Assembly (NCBI RefSeq): GCF_001305295.1
Contig: NZ_LJSI01000036.1
Coordinates: 52,892 to 116,891, forward strand
DNA length: 64,000 bases
Reading direction: 5' to 3'
Source: Neptunomonas antarctica
GTDB taxonomy: Bacteria > Pseudomonadota > Gammaproteobacteria > Pseudomonadales > Balneatricaceae
A model generated the notes under the pieces. The model searched no databases, was not told where the DNA came from, and saw only the letters and a list, made by a program, of their open reading frames with translations. Positions 8,963-18,139 of the stretch are shown one piece after another (position 1 is the stretch's first letter; each line of letters opens with the position of its first letter). A program made the translations under genes and the position numbers.

Positions 8963-10207
8963 ATGTTCAGACCCTTTTCTATATACATAGGCTTGCGTTA
9001 TACCGCAGCCAAACGCAGTAACCATTTTATATCCTTTATCTCCCTGGTCTCTATGCTGGGGTTGATGCTGGGAGTTGCGGCGTTGATTCTCGTCCTGTCA
9101 GTAATGAACGGTTTTGATCGGGAGTTAAAAGACAGAATTCTTGGCATGGTTCCACATGCCAGTATCACTGGCTATCAAAAACCAATTGAAGATTGGCACC
9201 TTGTAGCTGATATTGTCGAACAAGATGTTCGCGTCATTGCGACGGCTCCATTTATCAGTGCTCAAGGTATGTTGACCTATGGAGGCCAGGTACGTGGGGT
9301 GCTGGTGCAAGGTATTGACCCTGTTGCTGAAAGTAAAGTTTCCATCGTGTCTGAACATATGCTTAAAGGGGAATGGAATAACCTTGAAAGTGGTGAGTTT
9401 GGTATTGTCCTGGGTGATTTGCTAGCCCGCTACCTTGGCGCTCGTATGGGCGATAAAGTGACGCTTGTTTTGCCTGAAGCGTCGATCAGTGTGGCCGGTG
9501 TCACACCAAGACTAAAACGTTTTACCGTCGTTGGTACCTTTTCAGTAGGCGCTGAGCTGGATAGTTCTTTAGCTTATATCCATATTGATGATGCTGCTCG
9601 CCTAAAACGTATTAAGGCAGGCGTTGAAGGCGTTCGGGTTACCTTTACGGATTTGTTTAAAGCGCCGATTGCTGCACGTGAAATAGCGGCCCAGCTTGAT
9701 GGCTATTTTCTTGTTTCAGATTGGACCCGCACGCACGGTAATCTTTTCCAGGCTATTCAGATGGAGAAGAAAATGATCGGACTGCTGCTCTTTCTGATTG
9801 TATTTGTCGCTGCCTTTAATATTGTGTCGACGCTGGTTATGGTCGTTACAGATAAAAAGTCTGATATTGCCATTCTGCGTACGCTGGGAGCAACGCCTGG
9901 TTTGATTATGCGTATCTTTATGGTGCAAGGTGTTGTGATTGGTTTTGCCGGCACGTTGATCGGCACAGCATTGGGAGTGCTTCTTGCGTTGACAGTGACT
10001 GACCTGGTCGCGTGGGTAGAGCAAGTACTCGATATGCAGTTTTTATCGTCTGATGTCTATTTTATCAGTTACTTGCCTTCACAGCTGAATTGGAACGATG
10101 TCGTCATGATTGCCTCTTCCGCATTGATAATCAGTTTTTTGGCCACCTTATATCCGGCGTGGCGTGCATCTAAAACACAACCGGCAGAGGCGCTACGCTA
10201 TGAATAA
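8963..10207 (+). CDS. lolC: Lipoprotein-releasing ABC transporter permease (LolC/LolE family)
   Basis: 414 residues. The MFRPFSIYIGLRYTAAKR start with the first helix ending in the SVMNGFDREL motif is diagnostic of LolC/LolE. A large periplasmic domain (about 50-260) and three C-terminal helices follow, ending PAEALRYE. With LolD it extracts outer-membrane lipoproteins from the inner membrane and hands them to LolA. Only one permease gene is found beside lolD, so this may be a LolF-type permease acting as homodimer, unless a second gene lies elsewhere. Overlaps lolD by 8 bases. Confidence 0.93.
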   Translation: MFRPFSIYIGLRYTAAKRSNHFISFISLVSMLGLMLGVAALILVLSVMNGFDRELKDRILGMVPHASITGYQKPIEDWHLVADIVEQDVRVIATAPFISAQGMLTYGGQVRGVLVQGIDPVAESKVSIVSEHMLKGEWNNLESGEFGIVLGDLLARYLGARMGDKVTLVLPEASISVAGVTPRLKRFTVVGTFSVGAELDSSLAYIHIDDAARLKRIKAGVEGVRVTFTDLFKAPIAAREIAAQLDGYFLVSDWTRTHGNLFQAIQMEKKMIGLLLFLIVFVAAFNIVSTLVMVVTDKKSDIAILRTLGATPGLIMRIFMVQGVVIGFAGTLIGTALGVLLALTVTDLVAWVEQVLDMQFLSSDVYFISYLPSQLNWNDVVMIASSALIISFLATLYPAWRASKTQPAEALRYE

Positions 10208-10910
10208 TTCGACGGTAATGCTATGTGAAGGCGTAGGTAAAGTGTATACCGAGGCAGGTAGTGCACTAGAAGTATTGCGTGATATTCGTCTGTCTGTCGG
10301 TAAAGGCGAGCGTATTGCTATTATAGGAACATCGGGCTCGGGTAAAAGTACGCTGATGAATATTTTGGGTGGGCTTGAAGCGCCAACACAAGGAAGCGTT
10401 AGTGTAGGAGGCGAAGCACTTTATTCTGTTTCTGAAGAAAAAAGGGCGCAGATTCGAAACCGTCAACTCGGTTTTGTCTATCAATTTCATCATTTGCTTC
10501 CAGAGTTTGATGCAGTTGAAAACGTTGCAATGCCCTTGTTGCTAGGGAATGTTGCTATTAATGAAGCCCGCTCACGAGCGCAGGAGATGTTGGTGGCTGT
10601 TGGTTTATCTGCTCGTTTTTCTCATAAGCCAGCTCAGTTGAGTGGAGGAGAACGGCAGCGTGTGGCGATTGCTCGCGCATTGATTGCACGTCCGGCCTGT
10701 GTGTTGATGGATGAGCCGACGGGGAATCTGGACAATCATACGGCTAATGATGTGCAGCAGCTGATGCAGAGTTTGAATAAAGAATTTCAGACATCATTTA
10801 TCATCGTGACACATGATTCAGAATTAGCTTACCGTATGGATCGGGTCATGGAGCTCAGAGAGGGTGGCTTACATCAAATTTCTGGTCCCGACGCATCTGC
10901 TACTACCTGA
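10200..10910 (+). CDS. lolD: Lipoprotein-releasing ABC transporter ATP-binding protein
   Basis: 236 residues: Walker A GTSGSGKST, Q-loop FVYQFHHLLPEF (the LolD-typical version), signature LSGGERQRVAIARAL, Walker B VLMDEPTGNLD and H-loop VTHD. Powers lipoprotein release through the LolC/E permease encoded immediately upstream. Start at ATG 10200, which overlaps the lolC stop; a longer frame from 10164 lies inside lolC and is not used. Upstream ribosome site GGCAGAGG is within lolC. Confidence 0.97.
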   Translation: MNNSTVMLCEGVGKVYTEAGSALEVLRDIRLSVGKGERIAIIGTSGSGKSTLMNILGGLEAPTQGSVSVGGEALYSVSEEKRAQIRNRQLGFVYQFHHLLPEFDAVENVAMPLLLGNVAINEARSRAQEMLVAVGLSARFSHKPAQLSGGERQRVAIARALIARPACVLMDEPTGNLDNHTANDVQQLMQSLNKEFQTSFIIVTHDSELAYRMDRVMELREGGLHQISGPDASATT

Positions 10911-10960
10911 TTGCCCCGCGCTCTATCCTTCTGACAGTTCAATCCTGCCCAATAGCTAGC

Positions 10961-10983
10961 TGACTGCTGACTGCTGACTGCTT
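10961..10983. repeat. Triple 7-bp tandem repeat (TGACTGC)
   Basis: Three perfect head-to-tail copies of TGACTGC at 10961-10981 directly before the stop of the minus-strand DUF2062 gene. Replication-slippage type repeat; no function proposed. Confidence 0.9.
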
Positions 10984-11491
10984 AACGCTTGCGTCTGTCT
11001 GACCACGTTTTACGTACATGCCATATCCATAAAAACGACACACTAAAGTATCCAATCAGACTAAATATAACGCCACAGAATAGTGATCCTGCTAAGAGTG
11101 GCCATCCGATAGCAGATAGGTCATGAGACAGCGCTTCGTAAGTAAACTTCAACTCAATATCCAAAACGGGGGTGTTTAGCAGGTAAGTGCCCACCACATA
11201 GGTAAAATAAAATACCGGTGTTATGGTGAGAGGGTTGGTGATCCATACAAGACTTACCGAAATAGGTATGTTGCTCCTGACGAATAATGAAAGTATTGCA
11301 GCGACCAGCATTTGCATTGGAATAGGTAAAAAGGCACAAAAAATACCGACAAGAAAAGCTTTCGCTACCGATTTTCGCGTCAGGTGCCAAAGAGAAGGGT
11401 CGTGTAAATGACTGCCCATCCAGCTAAGGTATTTGTGATTACGAAGGAATGCTTCGTCTGGCATGAACTTTTTGATAAGCTTCCGGGGCAT
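10982..11491 (-). CDS. DUF2062 domain membrane protein
   Basis: 169 residues with a DUF2062 domain: RKSVAKAFLVGIFCAFLPIPMQ (about 40-61), WITNPLTITPVFY, and two or three membrane helices. Function unknown. Found at this position, between lolD and comEC, in many Pseudomonas-type genomes. Transcribed against its neighbours. Confidence 0.88.
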   Translation of the reverse strand: MPRKLIKKFMPDEAFLRNHKYLSWMGSHLHDPSLWHLTRKSVAKAFLVGIFCAFLPIPMQMLVAAILSLFVRSNIPISVSLVWITNPLTITPVFYFTYVVGTYLLNTPVLDIELKFTYEALSHDLSAIGWPLLAGSLFCGVIFSLIGYFSVSFLWIWHVRKTWSDRRKR

Positions 11492-11567
11492 GGGAAGTGT
11501 ACTTCATCGGAAAAAGGTAAGCGTATTATGCACAGCGCAGCTGTGTAATCCAACCTAGGGATCAAGG

Positions 11568-13829
11568 ATGATCACATATATTGTAGGTTTTTTTATTATT
11601 GCCTGGCTGCCATGGTTGCCGTCACTGCTTTGGCTAGTCGGTTTTCCTGTCGTCGGCCTAATAATTTTCCGCTACTGTAGCGATATTCGGTCACATGCGT
11701 TTAGTCTCCTTTTAGGCATGGCTATAGCGCTCGTCTATGGGCATATTCAATTACATTATCGGTTTGATGTAGCTCAGGTAGAAAGCATTTGGAAGGTCTC
11801 AGGTGTGGTTGTTCAGCTTCCTGATCAGCAGGGTAAGCAGGCTCGCTTCACGTTGCAGGTTGCGACAATCTCTGATCAGCGTGGTATCCCGCCAAATCCA
11901 GAGCCGCGTTACATGAGGCTTAGTTGGTATAAAGCCAGTCACATCTTAAAGCCAGGTGACCGCTTAACGCTTAATGTGAAGCTGCGTCCCCCACATACTT
12001 TATGGAATCCTGCCGGATTTGATTATGAGCGTTGGGCGTTGGCTCGTAATATTGATGCCGTAGGTTACGTAAAACAAATGCTTGATCATCAGTCCGCCAC
12101 AGATACGGGGGTTGATTTACTGCGCTACCGTTTTATTTTATGGCTAACAGAGCGTTTAAAAGATCAGCCGGTGGTGTTGTCCACATTACAGGCGTTGCTG
12201 TTGGGAGATAAAAGGGCGCTTGAGGATTGGCAGTGGACGCTGATGCGTAATACCGGGACCACGCACCTTATGGTCGTGAGTGGTTTGCATATCGGTGTTT
12301 GCGTTGCGTTTGGTTGGTGGTTCGGTCGATTGATAGCTGTCATTCTATTCCGGGGTAAAGAATATAATGTGCCGCAGCATTGGCTGCCTGTGATAACTGC
12401 ATTGCTGTTAAGCGGTGCTTATGTTGGATTGGCGGGTTTCAGTATTCCTACGCAGCGTGCCTGGATTATGGCCGCTGTATTATTAGGTGGGCAGTTAAGG
12501 ACGCAGCGGCCTGCTGTATGGACTCGTTGGTGGCTGTCTATGGCTGTGGTGCTCACGTTGCAGCCGTTAGCCATGCATGAAATTGGTTTCTGGTTATCAT
12601 TTAGCGCTGTGGGGGCTTTGCTGTTTTTGGTAACGCAGCGTCATAAAAATATGGCTTTATTTATGCTACTCAAAAGTCAGTGGTGGATACTGCTGATACT
12701 CAGTCCGCTGCTGTTATTGTTTTTTGGTCAGCTATCATTAAGTGCTCCGATCGTAAATATCCTGGCCATCCCTTTTGTTTCGTTCGTGCTCGTCGTTTCG
12801 ATACCGGCGCTGCTAATCAGTGTCCTCGGTTTTAGTTGGGGGCTTGATATTCTCGGGGTGTTAATTAAAGCACTGTGGGCTGGTTTATCATGGGTTAATG
12901 CGCTGAGTGATCAGTGGGTGCTGGCAATACCGCAACCCAGTGTTATTGCTATTACGTTTGCGATATTGGGCGCTGTGATGATACTGCAGCCTGTGAACGT
13001 GCGCTTAAAGCTGGTGGGCTTGTTGTGTTGGTTTCCTGTTTTTCTTCCCATAAAGGATAATGTGCCTCCCGCGCAGATAAGAGCACTGGTGTTTGATGTA
13101 GGCCAGGGTTTAGCTGTGCTAATTGAAACGAATCGGCATACCTTGTTGTTTGATACGGGCGCTGGCTATCCTAATGGAGGGACGGCTTTCGAGCGCGCCA
13201 TATTGCCTTATTTGAATCAGCAGGGGATCTCTTTCCTCGATAAGCTAGTGGTGAGCCATGATGATAATGATCATGCGGGTGGTGTGCGTAAGGTTGCTGA
13301 GCAACTCTCTTTAGGGTTGGTTGAAAGCGGTATGCCGGAGGCGTTAAACATTCCTGCGCAAAATTGTCCGTCTGATTTATCGTGGAAATGGGATGGTGTT
13401 GAGTTTCGTTACCATCATCCAGAACCCGCGTTAAAGGCGACCGATAATGACCGCTCTTGTGTCTTGGAAGTTCGCAGTCAACATTGCAGTGTGCTGTTGA
13501 CCGGTGATGCCAGTGTTGCTGTTGAAAGTCAGTTGCTCAAAAGTATGGATCATGTGACCTGGTTGGTAGCAGGGCATCATGGTAGTCGAACATCAACTAG
13601 TGAGGAGTTTCTTCAGGCTATATCGCCTGAAGCGGTACTGATTAGTGCAGGCTTTCTTAACCGATATCGGCATCCGCACGCAGATGTTATTGAGCGAATA
13701 GAGCGTTCGGGCTCGCGTATTCTGCGTACCGATCAGCAGGGTGCTATTGTGTTGGGTGAAACGAGAAACGGCAAATGTCGAATTGATACATGGAGGGAAA
13801 AAGAAAAACGTTACTGGTCAGCCAGTTGA
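11568..13829 (+). CDS. comEC: DNA internalisation-related competence protein ComEC/Rec2
   Basis: 753 residues in the usual three parts: N-terminal helices plus soluble DUF4131 region (1-200), multi-helix Competence domain (about 215-480, containing GTTHLMVVSGLHIG), and C-terminal metallo-beta-lactamase-like domain (about 500-740) with DVGQGLAVLIE, SHDDNDHAGG, LLTGD and GHHGSRTSTS. ComEC is the inner-membrane channel for single-stranded DNA during natural transformation; the MBL motifs look intact, so the nuclease-like domain may be active. Full length, no breaks. No other competence genes are in view. Confidence 0.96.
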   Translation: MITYIVGFFIIAWLPWLPSLLWLVGFPVVGLIIFRYCSDIRSHAFSLLLGMAIALVYGHIQLHYRFDVAQVESIWKVSGVVVQLPDQQGKQARFTLQVATISDQRGIPPNPEPRYMRLSWYKASHILKPGDRLTLNVKLRPPHTLWNPAGFDYERWALARNIDAVGYVKQMLDHQSATDTGVDLLRYRFILWLTERLKDQPVVLSTLQALLLGDKRALEDWQWTLMRNTGTTHLMVVSGLHIGVCVAFGWWFGRLIAVILFRGKEYNVPQHWLPVITALLLSGAYVGLAGFSIPTQRAWIMAAVLLGGQLRTQRPAVWTRWWLSMAVVLTLQPLAMHEIGFWLSFSAVGALLFLVTQRHKNMALFMLLKSQWWILLILSPLLLLFFGQLSLSAPIVNILAIPFVSFVLVVSIPALLISVLGFSWGLDILGVLIKALWAGLSWVNALSDQWVLAIPQPSVIAITFAILGAVMILQPVNVRLKLVGLLCWFPVFLPIKDNVPPAQIRALVFDVGQGLAVLIETNRHTLLFDTGAGYPNGGTAFERAILPYLNQQGISFLDKLVVSHDDNDHAGGVRKVAEQLSLGLVESGMPEALNIPAQNCPSDLSWKWDGVEFRYHHPEPALKATDNDRSCVLEVRSQHCSVLLTGDASVAVESQLLKSMDHVTWLVAGHHGSRTSTSEEFLQAISPEAVLISAGFLNRYRHPHADVIERIERSGSRILRTDQQGAIVLGETRNGKCRIDTWREKEKRYWSAS

Positions 13830-13889
13830 GAGCATATTCCAATGCAGCCCGGTGTGCTAAAGTAATGCCATATTAAAGGAGATTAGAGC

Positions 13890-14513
13890 GTGTTTGAATT
13901 GATTACATCCGGTGGCTGGCTGATGATTCCTATTATTGGTTGCTCAATCCTGTCCCTTGCTATTTGCATGGAACGGTTGTGGGAGTTGCGTGTCAGTAAA
14001 ATTGCGCCGCCAGAGCTGATGACCAATGTATGGTATTGGTTAAAAAGTGGCTCGATGACAGCAGAGCAAATGAAAGAGGTTAAAAAGAGCAGCCCTCTTG
14101 GCCGGATAGTGGTTGCAGGGTTGAATAATGCTCGTCATGGTCGTGAAATCATGAAAGAGAGTATTCAGGAAGCGGCAACACAAGTCATTCATGAGCTCGA
14201 GCGCTTTCTGACAGCGCTAGGTACCATTGCCGCCATTGCTCCTTTGCTGGGGTTGTTGGGGACGGTTATCGGGATGATTAAAGTGTTCACAGAAATTATG
14301 GTTCAGGGTACAGGTAATGCTTCTGTTCTTGCGGGAGGTATTTCTGAAGCGCTGATTACCACCGCTTCAGGGCTTGCGGTGGCGATTCCTTCGCTGATTT
14401 TCCATCGTCATTTCCAGCGAAAAATAGATTCACTGGTCGTAGAAATGGAGCAGCAGGCCGTGCAATTGGTCGAGGCTGTACATGGTGAGCGTGAAGTTGA
14501 TCATGAAAAGTAG
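13890..14513 (+). CDS. exbB: MotA/TolQ/ExbB family proton channel protein
   Basis: 207 residues with three membrane helices (about 8-28, 108-130, 155-175) and the conserved stretch APLLGLLGTVIGMIKVF. GTG start at 13890 preceded by AAAGGAG. Works with the ExbD-like partner 12 bases downstream, using proton-motive force to energise an outer-membrane or envelope process. No tonB gene is adjacent; position before lpxK is as in Pseudomonas, where this pair is distinct from the TonB-linked exbB1D1. Confidence 0.92.
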   Translation: MFELITSGGWLMIPIIGCSILSLAICMERLWELRVSKIAPPELMTNVWYWLKSGSMTAEQMKEVKKSSPLGRIVVAGLNNARHGREIMKESIQEAATQVIHELERFLTALGTIAAIAPLLGLLGTVIGMIKVFTEIMVQGTGNASVLAGGISEALITTASGLAVAIPSLIFHRHFQRKIDSLVVEMEQQAVQLVEAVHGEREVDHEK

Positions 14514-14525
14514 CGGAGTTTTTTT

Positions 14526-14945
14526 GTGAAGTTTCAGCGTCAAAGTAGAGAAGAGGTCAGTGTTAATTTAACGCCACTCATTGATGTGGTATTTCTGTTG
14601 CTGATTTTCTTTATGATATCAACGACATTTACAAAAGATAGCCGTCTTGAGATAGATCTGCCGCAAGCATCTGATGCTCCTTCCTCGCAAAGTCCTGGAA
14701 AAATTATTGAAATCGTTATTGATGCAGAGGGGCAGTATAGCGTCGATGGTAAGCCGCTGGTCAACACACAAGCCAAAACATTGCGGCTGGCTATTCGCAA
14801 GTTGATGATAGATGATGAAAAGCTTCCTTTGGTTATCACGGCAGACGCTAAAACACCGCATCAATCGGTAGTGACTGCTATGGATATCTCAGGAAAGCTG
14901 GGATTTGAAAAATTAAGTATCACGACGATGCAAACGACAGAGTAG
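14526..14945 (+). CDS. exbD: ExbD/TolR family biopolymer transport protein
   Basis: 139 residues. One N-terminal helix with the essential aspartate in NLTPLIDVVFLLLIFFM, followed by a periplasmic domain (about 50-139). GTG start at 14526, 12 bases after exbB with CGGAG as ribosome site. Partner of the ExbB protein. Confidence 0.93.
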   Translation: MKFQRQSREEVSVNLTPLIDVVFLLLIFFMISTTFTKDSRLEIDLPQASDAPSSQSPGKIIEIVIDAEGQYSVDGKPLVNTQAKTLRLAIRKLMIDDEKLPLVITADAKTPHQSVVTAMDISGKLGFEKLSITTMQTTE

Positions 14946-14948
14946 CGG

Positions 14949-15929
14949 ATGCAAATACTCGAAAAAGCCTGGTATAGCGGCGCGCGATGGCCTTGGTTAC
15001 TGTTGCCTCTAGAAAAGCTGTTTATCACCGTTTCACGTTATCGTCGGAGAAAGCATCAATTACAGCAATGGCAGGCGCCCGTCCCGGTTATTGTTGTGGG
15101 CAATATTAACATTGGCGGTACAGGAAAAAGCCCGCTGGTTATCGCTTTAATCCAGTTGCTGCGGGAGCAGGGATATCAGCCTGGAGTGGTCAGTCGGGGT
15201 TATGCTGCACATCCTTCTGAATACCCTTTTACTGTTCTTTCAAGCTCCACGCCTTCTGAAGCGGGTGATGAGCCACTGATGATTGTGCAGCGCACCGCTG
15301 TTCCCCTGGTTATCGACCCGAATCGGGTGCGGGCCTGTCAACAATTATTGAAAACTCAGTGCTGCGATATTATCATCAGTGACGATGGTCTGCAGCATTA
15401 TGCCATGGGGCGTGATGTTGAAATTGTTGTTATTGACGGAAAACGTGGATTGGGAAATGGCCATTGTTTGCCGGTAGGCCCATTACGTGAATTACCTGAA
15501 AGACTTAATCAGGTTGATATGGTCGTGGTGAATGGTGTTGGTGGTTTTCATGTAGACAATGCCATTCAGATGCAATTGGCCGCTACCGCCTTGGTGAGTC
15601 TGACGGATGGTCAAAGTGATGCAGTCACTGTTGTTGATTCGGTGCGAGTACATGCTGTAGCTGGTATAGGTAACCCTGATCGCTTTTATGATACCTTACG
15701 CCAAGCTGGCTTTAATCCGATAGAGCACAGTTTTCCTGATCACCACGCCTATCAACTAACGGACGTTGTTTTTGATGATCTCCTTCCTGTTATCATGACG
15801 GAAAAAGATGCCGTTAAATGTCGTCACTTGCCGATAACTGCTTCGACCTATTATTTGAAAGTGGAAGCTCAGCTGCCTCCGGAATTTAAAAAGCAGTTAC
15901 AGCTACTGCTCAGAAATTTAAAAAAGTGA
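14949..15929 (+). CDS. lpxK: Tetraacyldisaccharide 4'-kinase
   Basis: 326 residues. LpxK phosphorylates the 4' position of the lipid A disaccharide precursor at the inner membrane. Seen: N-terminal membrane-associated segment, Walker A GNINIGGTGKSPLV (about 50-63), SRGYA, and the DDGLQHYAMGRDVEIVVID stretch with catalytic aspartates. Starts 3 bases after exbD. In many gammaproteobacteria msbA precedes lpxK; here it does not. Confidence 0.96.
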   Translation: MQILEKAWYSGARWPWLLLPLEKLFITVSRYRRRKHQLQQWQAPVPVIVVGNINIGGTGKSPLVIALIQLLREQGYQPGVVSRGYAAHPSEYPFTVLSSSTPSEAGDEPLMIVQRTAVPLVIDPNRVRACQQLLKTQCCDIIISDDGLQHYAMGRDVEIVVIDGKRGLGNGHCLPVGPLRELPERLNQVDMVVVNGVGGFHVDNAIQMQLAATALVSLTDGQSDAVTVVDSVRVHAVAGIGNPDRFYDTLRQAGFNPIEHSFPDHHAYQLTDVVFDDLLPVIMTEKDAVKCRHLPITASTYYLKVEAQLPPEFKKQLQLLLRNLKK

Positions 15930-15938
15930 GTAACAAAA

Positions 15939-16127
15939 ATGGATAAAAAACTCTTGGATATTTTGGTTTGTCCTGTCTCCAAAGCACCGGTTGAATACAA
16001 TGCAGATACCAACGAACTCATCTGCCGGACGAGTGGCCTGGCTTATCCTGTTCGGGATGACATACCGGTAATGTTAGAAAGCGAAGCGCGCACATTAACG
16101 ACAGATGAGCGTCTGAAAGGAAAATAG
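15939..16127 (+). CDS. ycaR: Trm112 family protein YcaR
   Basis: 62-residue UPF0434/Trm112-like protein, [20 protein letters not shown] start and [13 protein letters not shown] core matching E. coli YcaR. The CxxC knuckle is incomplete (CPVSK; Cys11 and one later Cys29), as in several relatives. Located between lpxK and kdsB as usual. Function not established. Confidence 0.92.
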   Translation: MDKKLLDILVCPVSKAPVEYNADTNELICRTSGLAYPVRDDIPVMLESEARTLTTDERLKGK

Positions 16128-16136
16128 GAATTCACG

Positions 16137-16895
16137 ATGGGATTCAGCGTTATTATACCCGCCAGATATGCGTCAACCCGTTTTCCTGGTAAGCCCTTAG
16201 CGGATATAGCCGGTAAGCCAATGGTGCAGCATGTCTATGAGCGGGCTTTACAAAGTGAAGCTGAGCGTGTGATTGTCGCCACCGATGATGAGCGTATTGC
16301 TGCCGTGGCTAAAGCCTTTGGTGCAGAGGTCTGTATGACAAAAGCGGATCATCCGTCAGGTACGGACCGGCTTCAGGAGGTCGTTCATAACTTAGGTTTT
16401 TATGCGGATGATATCGTGGTGAATGTGCAGGGTGATGAGCCTCTGATACCGCCTCGTGTTATTAATCAGGTCGCACACAACCTCAGAGCTGAACCTGATG
16501 CAGGCATAGCCACCTTGTCTGAGCCTATTGAGGATATCGCCAGCCTTTTGAATCCTAATGTAGTTAAAGTGGTGACTGATCATCGCGGCATGGCTGTTTA
16601 CTTCAGTCGTGCGCCTATCCCGTGGCCGCGTGATGAGTTTATGAAAGACCGGAACTCGATGCCAGTAGGTTATAGCTGGCAGCGGCATATTGGGATCTAT
16701 GCTTATCGGGTTAAAATGCTTAATGAGTTCGTGCGTTGGGCACCCGCTCCGATAGAAGAGGCAGAGTGTCTTGAGCAGCTTCGGGCCATGTGGAACGGTG
16801 CACGCATCCATGTTGCTGTGGCTGATGAGCTTCCCCCGGCGGGTGTTGATACACTGGAAGATCTTGAAAGGCTGCGTTTATTATTCACGCAGTAA
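16137..16895 (+). CDS. kdsB: 3-deoxy-manno-octulosonate cytidylyltransferase
   Basis: 252 residues. Activates Kdo as CMP-Kdo for LPS inner core synthesis. Motifs: [19 protein letters not shown] at the nucleotide site, [38 protein letters not shown] and EECLEQLR-like EAECLEQLR. Normal length, last gene of the comEC-exbBD-lpxK-ycaR-kdsB run. Confidence 0.97.
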   Translation: MGFSVIIPARYASTRFPGKPLADIAGKPMVQHVYERALQSEAERVIVATDDERIAAVAKAFGAEVCMTKADHPSGTDRLQEVVHNLGFYADDIVVNVQGDEPLIPPRVINQVAHNLRAEPDAGIATLSEPIEDIASLLNPNVVKVVTDHRGMAVYFSRAPIPWPRDEFMKDRNSMPVGYSWQRHIGIYAYRVKMLNEFVRWAPAPIEEAECLEQLRAMWNGARIHVAVADELPPAGVDTLEDLERLRLLFTQ

Positions 16896-16951
16896 GTTGA
16901 TTTTGCAGGCGCTTTTTGATTGGTGGGTCGATTTGTAACTGATAGGTTTAT

Positions 16952-16973
16952 ACATGAATATATTTATTCATGT
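16952..16973. promoter_or_regulatory. Dyad upstream of the thiol-dioxygenase-like gene
   Basis: ACATGAAT (16952-16959), 6-base spacer, ATTCATGT (16966-16973): perfect 8-bp inverted repeat ending 23 bases before the ATG. Could be an operator or an mRNA hairpin; no regulator identified. Confidence 0.4.
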
Positions 16974-16996
16974 GCCATCAATAAAGGGAATGCATT

Positions 16997-17578
16997 ATGC
17001 AAAATCTAACGAGACTTAAGACTTTTATTCAGGAATTTACCCGTCTGGTTGATCGCATCGGAGATGATGAACAGGCAATTTTTGTATCAGGAAAATCGCT
17101 TCTACAGGACCTTGTGTTGCATGATGACTGGTTACCCGAAGATTTCGCGAAAGCAGATTTGAATAGATATCAGCAGTATTTACTGCATTGTGACCCTCTG
17201 GAGCGATTCTCTATTGCCAGTTTTGTTTGGGGGCCTGGCCAATGCACTCCCATTCATGATCATACGGTATGGGGTATGGTGGGTGTTATGCGAGGAGGCG
17301 AGCTGTGTGAGGAGTTTTGTGTCGATGACTCTACAGGGTTAATTGTGGCAGAGGGTAAACATCTGTTGGAGATCGGCGGCGTTGATCTGGTCTCTCCGCA
17401 GGTGGGAGATATTCATCGGGTATCAAATTCGTTCAATGATCAGGTGTCGATCAGTATTCATATTTACGGTGCGAATATTGGTATCGTTAATCGTCATACT
17501 TATGATCTGGACACAGGCAATAAGCAGCTATTTGTTTCCGGCTACTCAAACCCTTCTTTGCCCAATGTCTGGGGGTGA
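16997..17578 (+). CDS. Cysteine/3-mercaptopropionate dioxygenase-like cupin
   Basis: 193 residues of the thiol dioxygenase (CDO type I) cupin family. Iron ligands are visible as His87 and His89 (PIHDHTVWG) and His140 (GDIHRV), and the Ser-His-Tyr triad typical of these enzymes as Ser153, His155, Tyr157 (SISIHIY). They oxidise a thiol such as cysteine or 3-mercaptopropionate to the sulfinate. Bacterial proteins of this length with HDHTVWG are often 3-mercaptopropionate or broad-specificity enzymes, so substrate is open. Single gene with AAAGGGAATG upstream region and a dyad at 16952-16973. Confidence 0.82.
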   Translation: MQNLTRLKTFIQEFTRLVDRIGDDEQAIFVSGKSLLQDLVLHDDWLPEDFAKADLNRYQQYLLHCDPLERFSIASFVWGPGQCTPIHDHTVWGMVGVMRGGELCEEFCVDDSTGLIVAEGKHLLEIGGVDLVSPQVGDIHRVSNSFNDQVSISIHIYGANIGIVNRHTYDLDTGNKQLFVSGYSNPSLPNVWG

Positions 17579-17612
17579 TGGTAGGCGTTATCTGGCAAAG
17601 CTAACTGAATAA

Positions 17613-17645
17613 TTAAATGAAACGATTAAATGAAACGATTAAATG
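17613..17645. repeat. 13-bp tandem duplication covering the methyltransferase start codon
   Basis: TTAAATGAAACGA occurs twice head to tail (17613-17625, 17626-17638) and a third partial TTAAATG follows. Each copy contains an ATG; because the unit is 13 bp the two starts are in different frames, and only the second (17630) opens the gene. Confidence 0.85.
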
Positions 17646-18139
17646 TCTGTATTGGATTAAGTAATCCCAAAAGTCCGACAAATGTTGGTGCAGTAATGCG
17701 TGCGGCAGGGTGTTATCGGGTTGACGCTGTTTTTTACACGGGAGAGCGATATGCCCGAGCGGCTAAATTTAATACAGATACAAAAGATGCCGCTAATAAG
17801 ATTATGCTAAGCGGCGTTGAGTGTTTGTTAAAAAACGTGCCGTATGATGCAAAAATAGTATGTGTTGACTTGGTCGAGGGTGCTATCCCTTTGCCGGAGT
17901 ACCAGCATCCAGAGAATGCCTTTTACATATTTGGCCCTGAAGACGGTACTATTCATCAAGATGTTATTGATAAGGCTGATGCTGTGGTTTATGTCCCTAC
18001 GGTGGGCTGTATGAACCTCGCCGCCACGGTCAATGTTGTGTTGTATGATCGTTTAGCGAAATCGGCTACAACGCTTGCTAATGACGAGTTGATTCGTCAA
18101 AGCAGGGACACAAATAATAAAGTAAAGGTTAGCGTTTAA
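17630..18139 (+). CDS. TrmH (SpoU) family RNA methyltransferase
   Basis: 169 residues, SPOUT-type RNA 2'-O-methyltransferase. N-terminal GLSNPKSPTNVGAVMRAAG is the family's RNA/fold motif 1, FGPEDGT is motif 2, and VGCMNLAATVNVVLYDRL motif 3 of the SAM-binding knot. Minimal-length protein without an extra RNA-binding domain; target RNA unknown. Start lies in a tandem duplication and lacks a clear ribosome site. Confidence 0.87.
   Translation: MKRLNVCIGLSNPKSPTNVGAVMRAAGCYRVDAVFYTGERYARAAKFNTDTKDAANKIMLSGVECLLKNVPYDAKIVCVDLVEGAIPLPEYQHPENAFYIFGPEDGTIHQDVIDKADAVVYVPTVGCMNLAATVNVVLYDRLAKSATTLANDELIRQSRDTNNKVKVSV

Noticed and set aside
16921..16945. Ter-like sequence ATTTGTAACTGATA
   Set aside because: Shares only a TTGTAACT core with the E. 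coli Ter consensus and is 8 kb from the Tus-like gene; chance match is likely.
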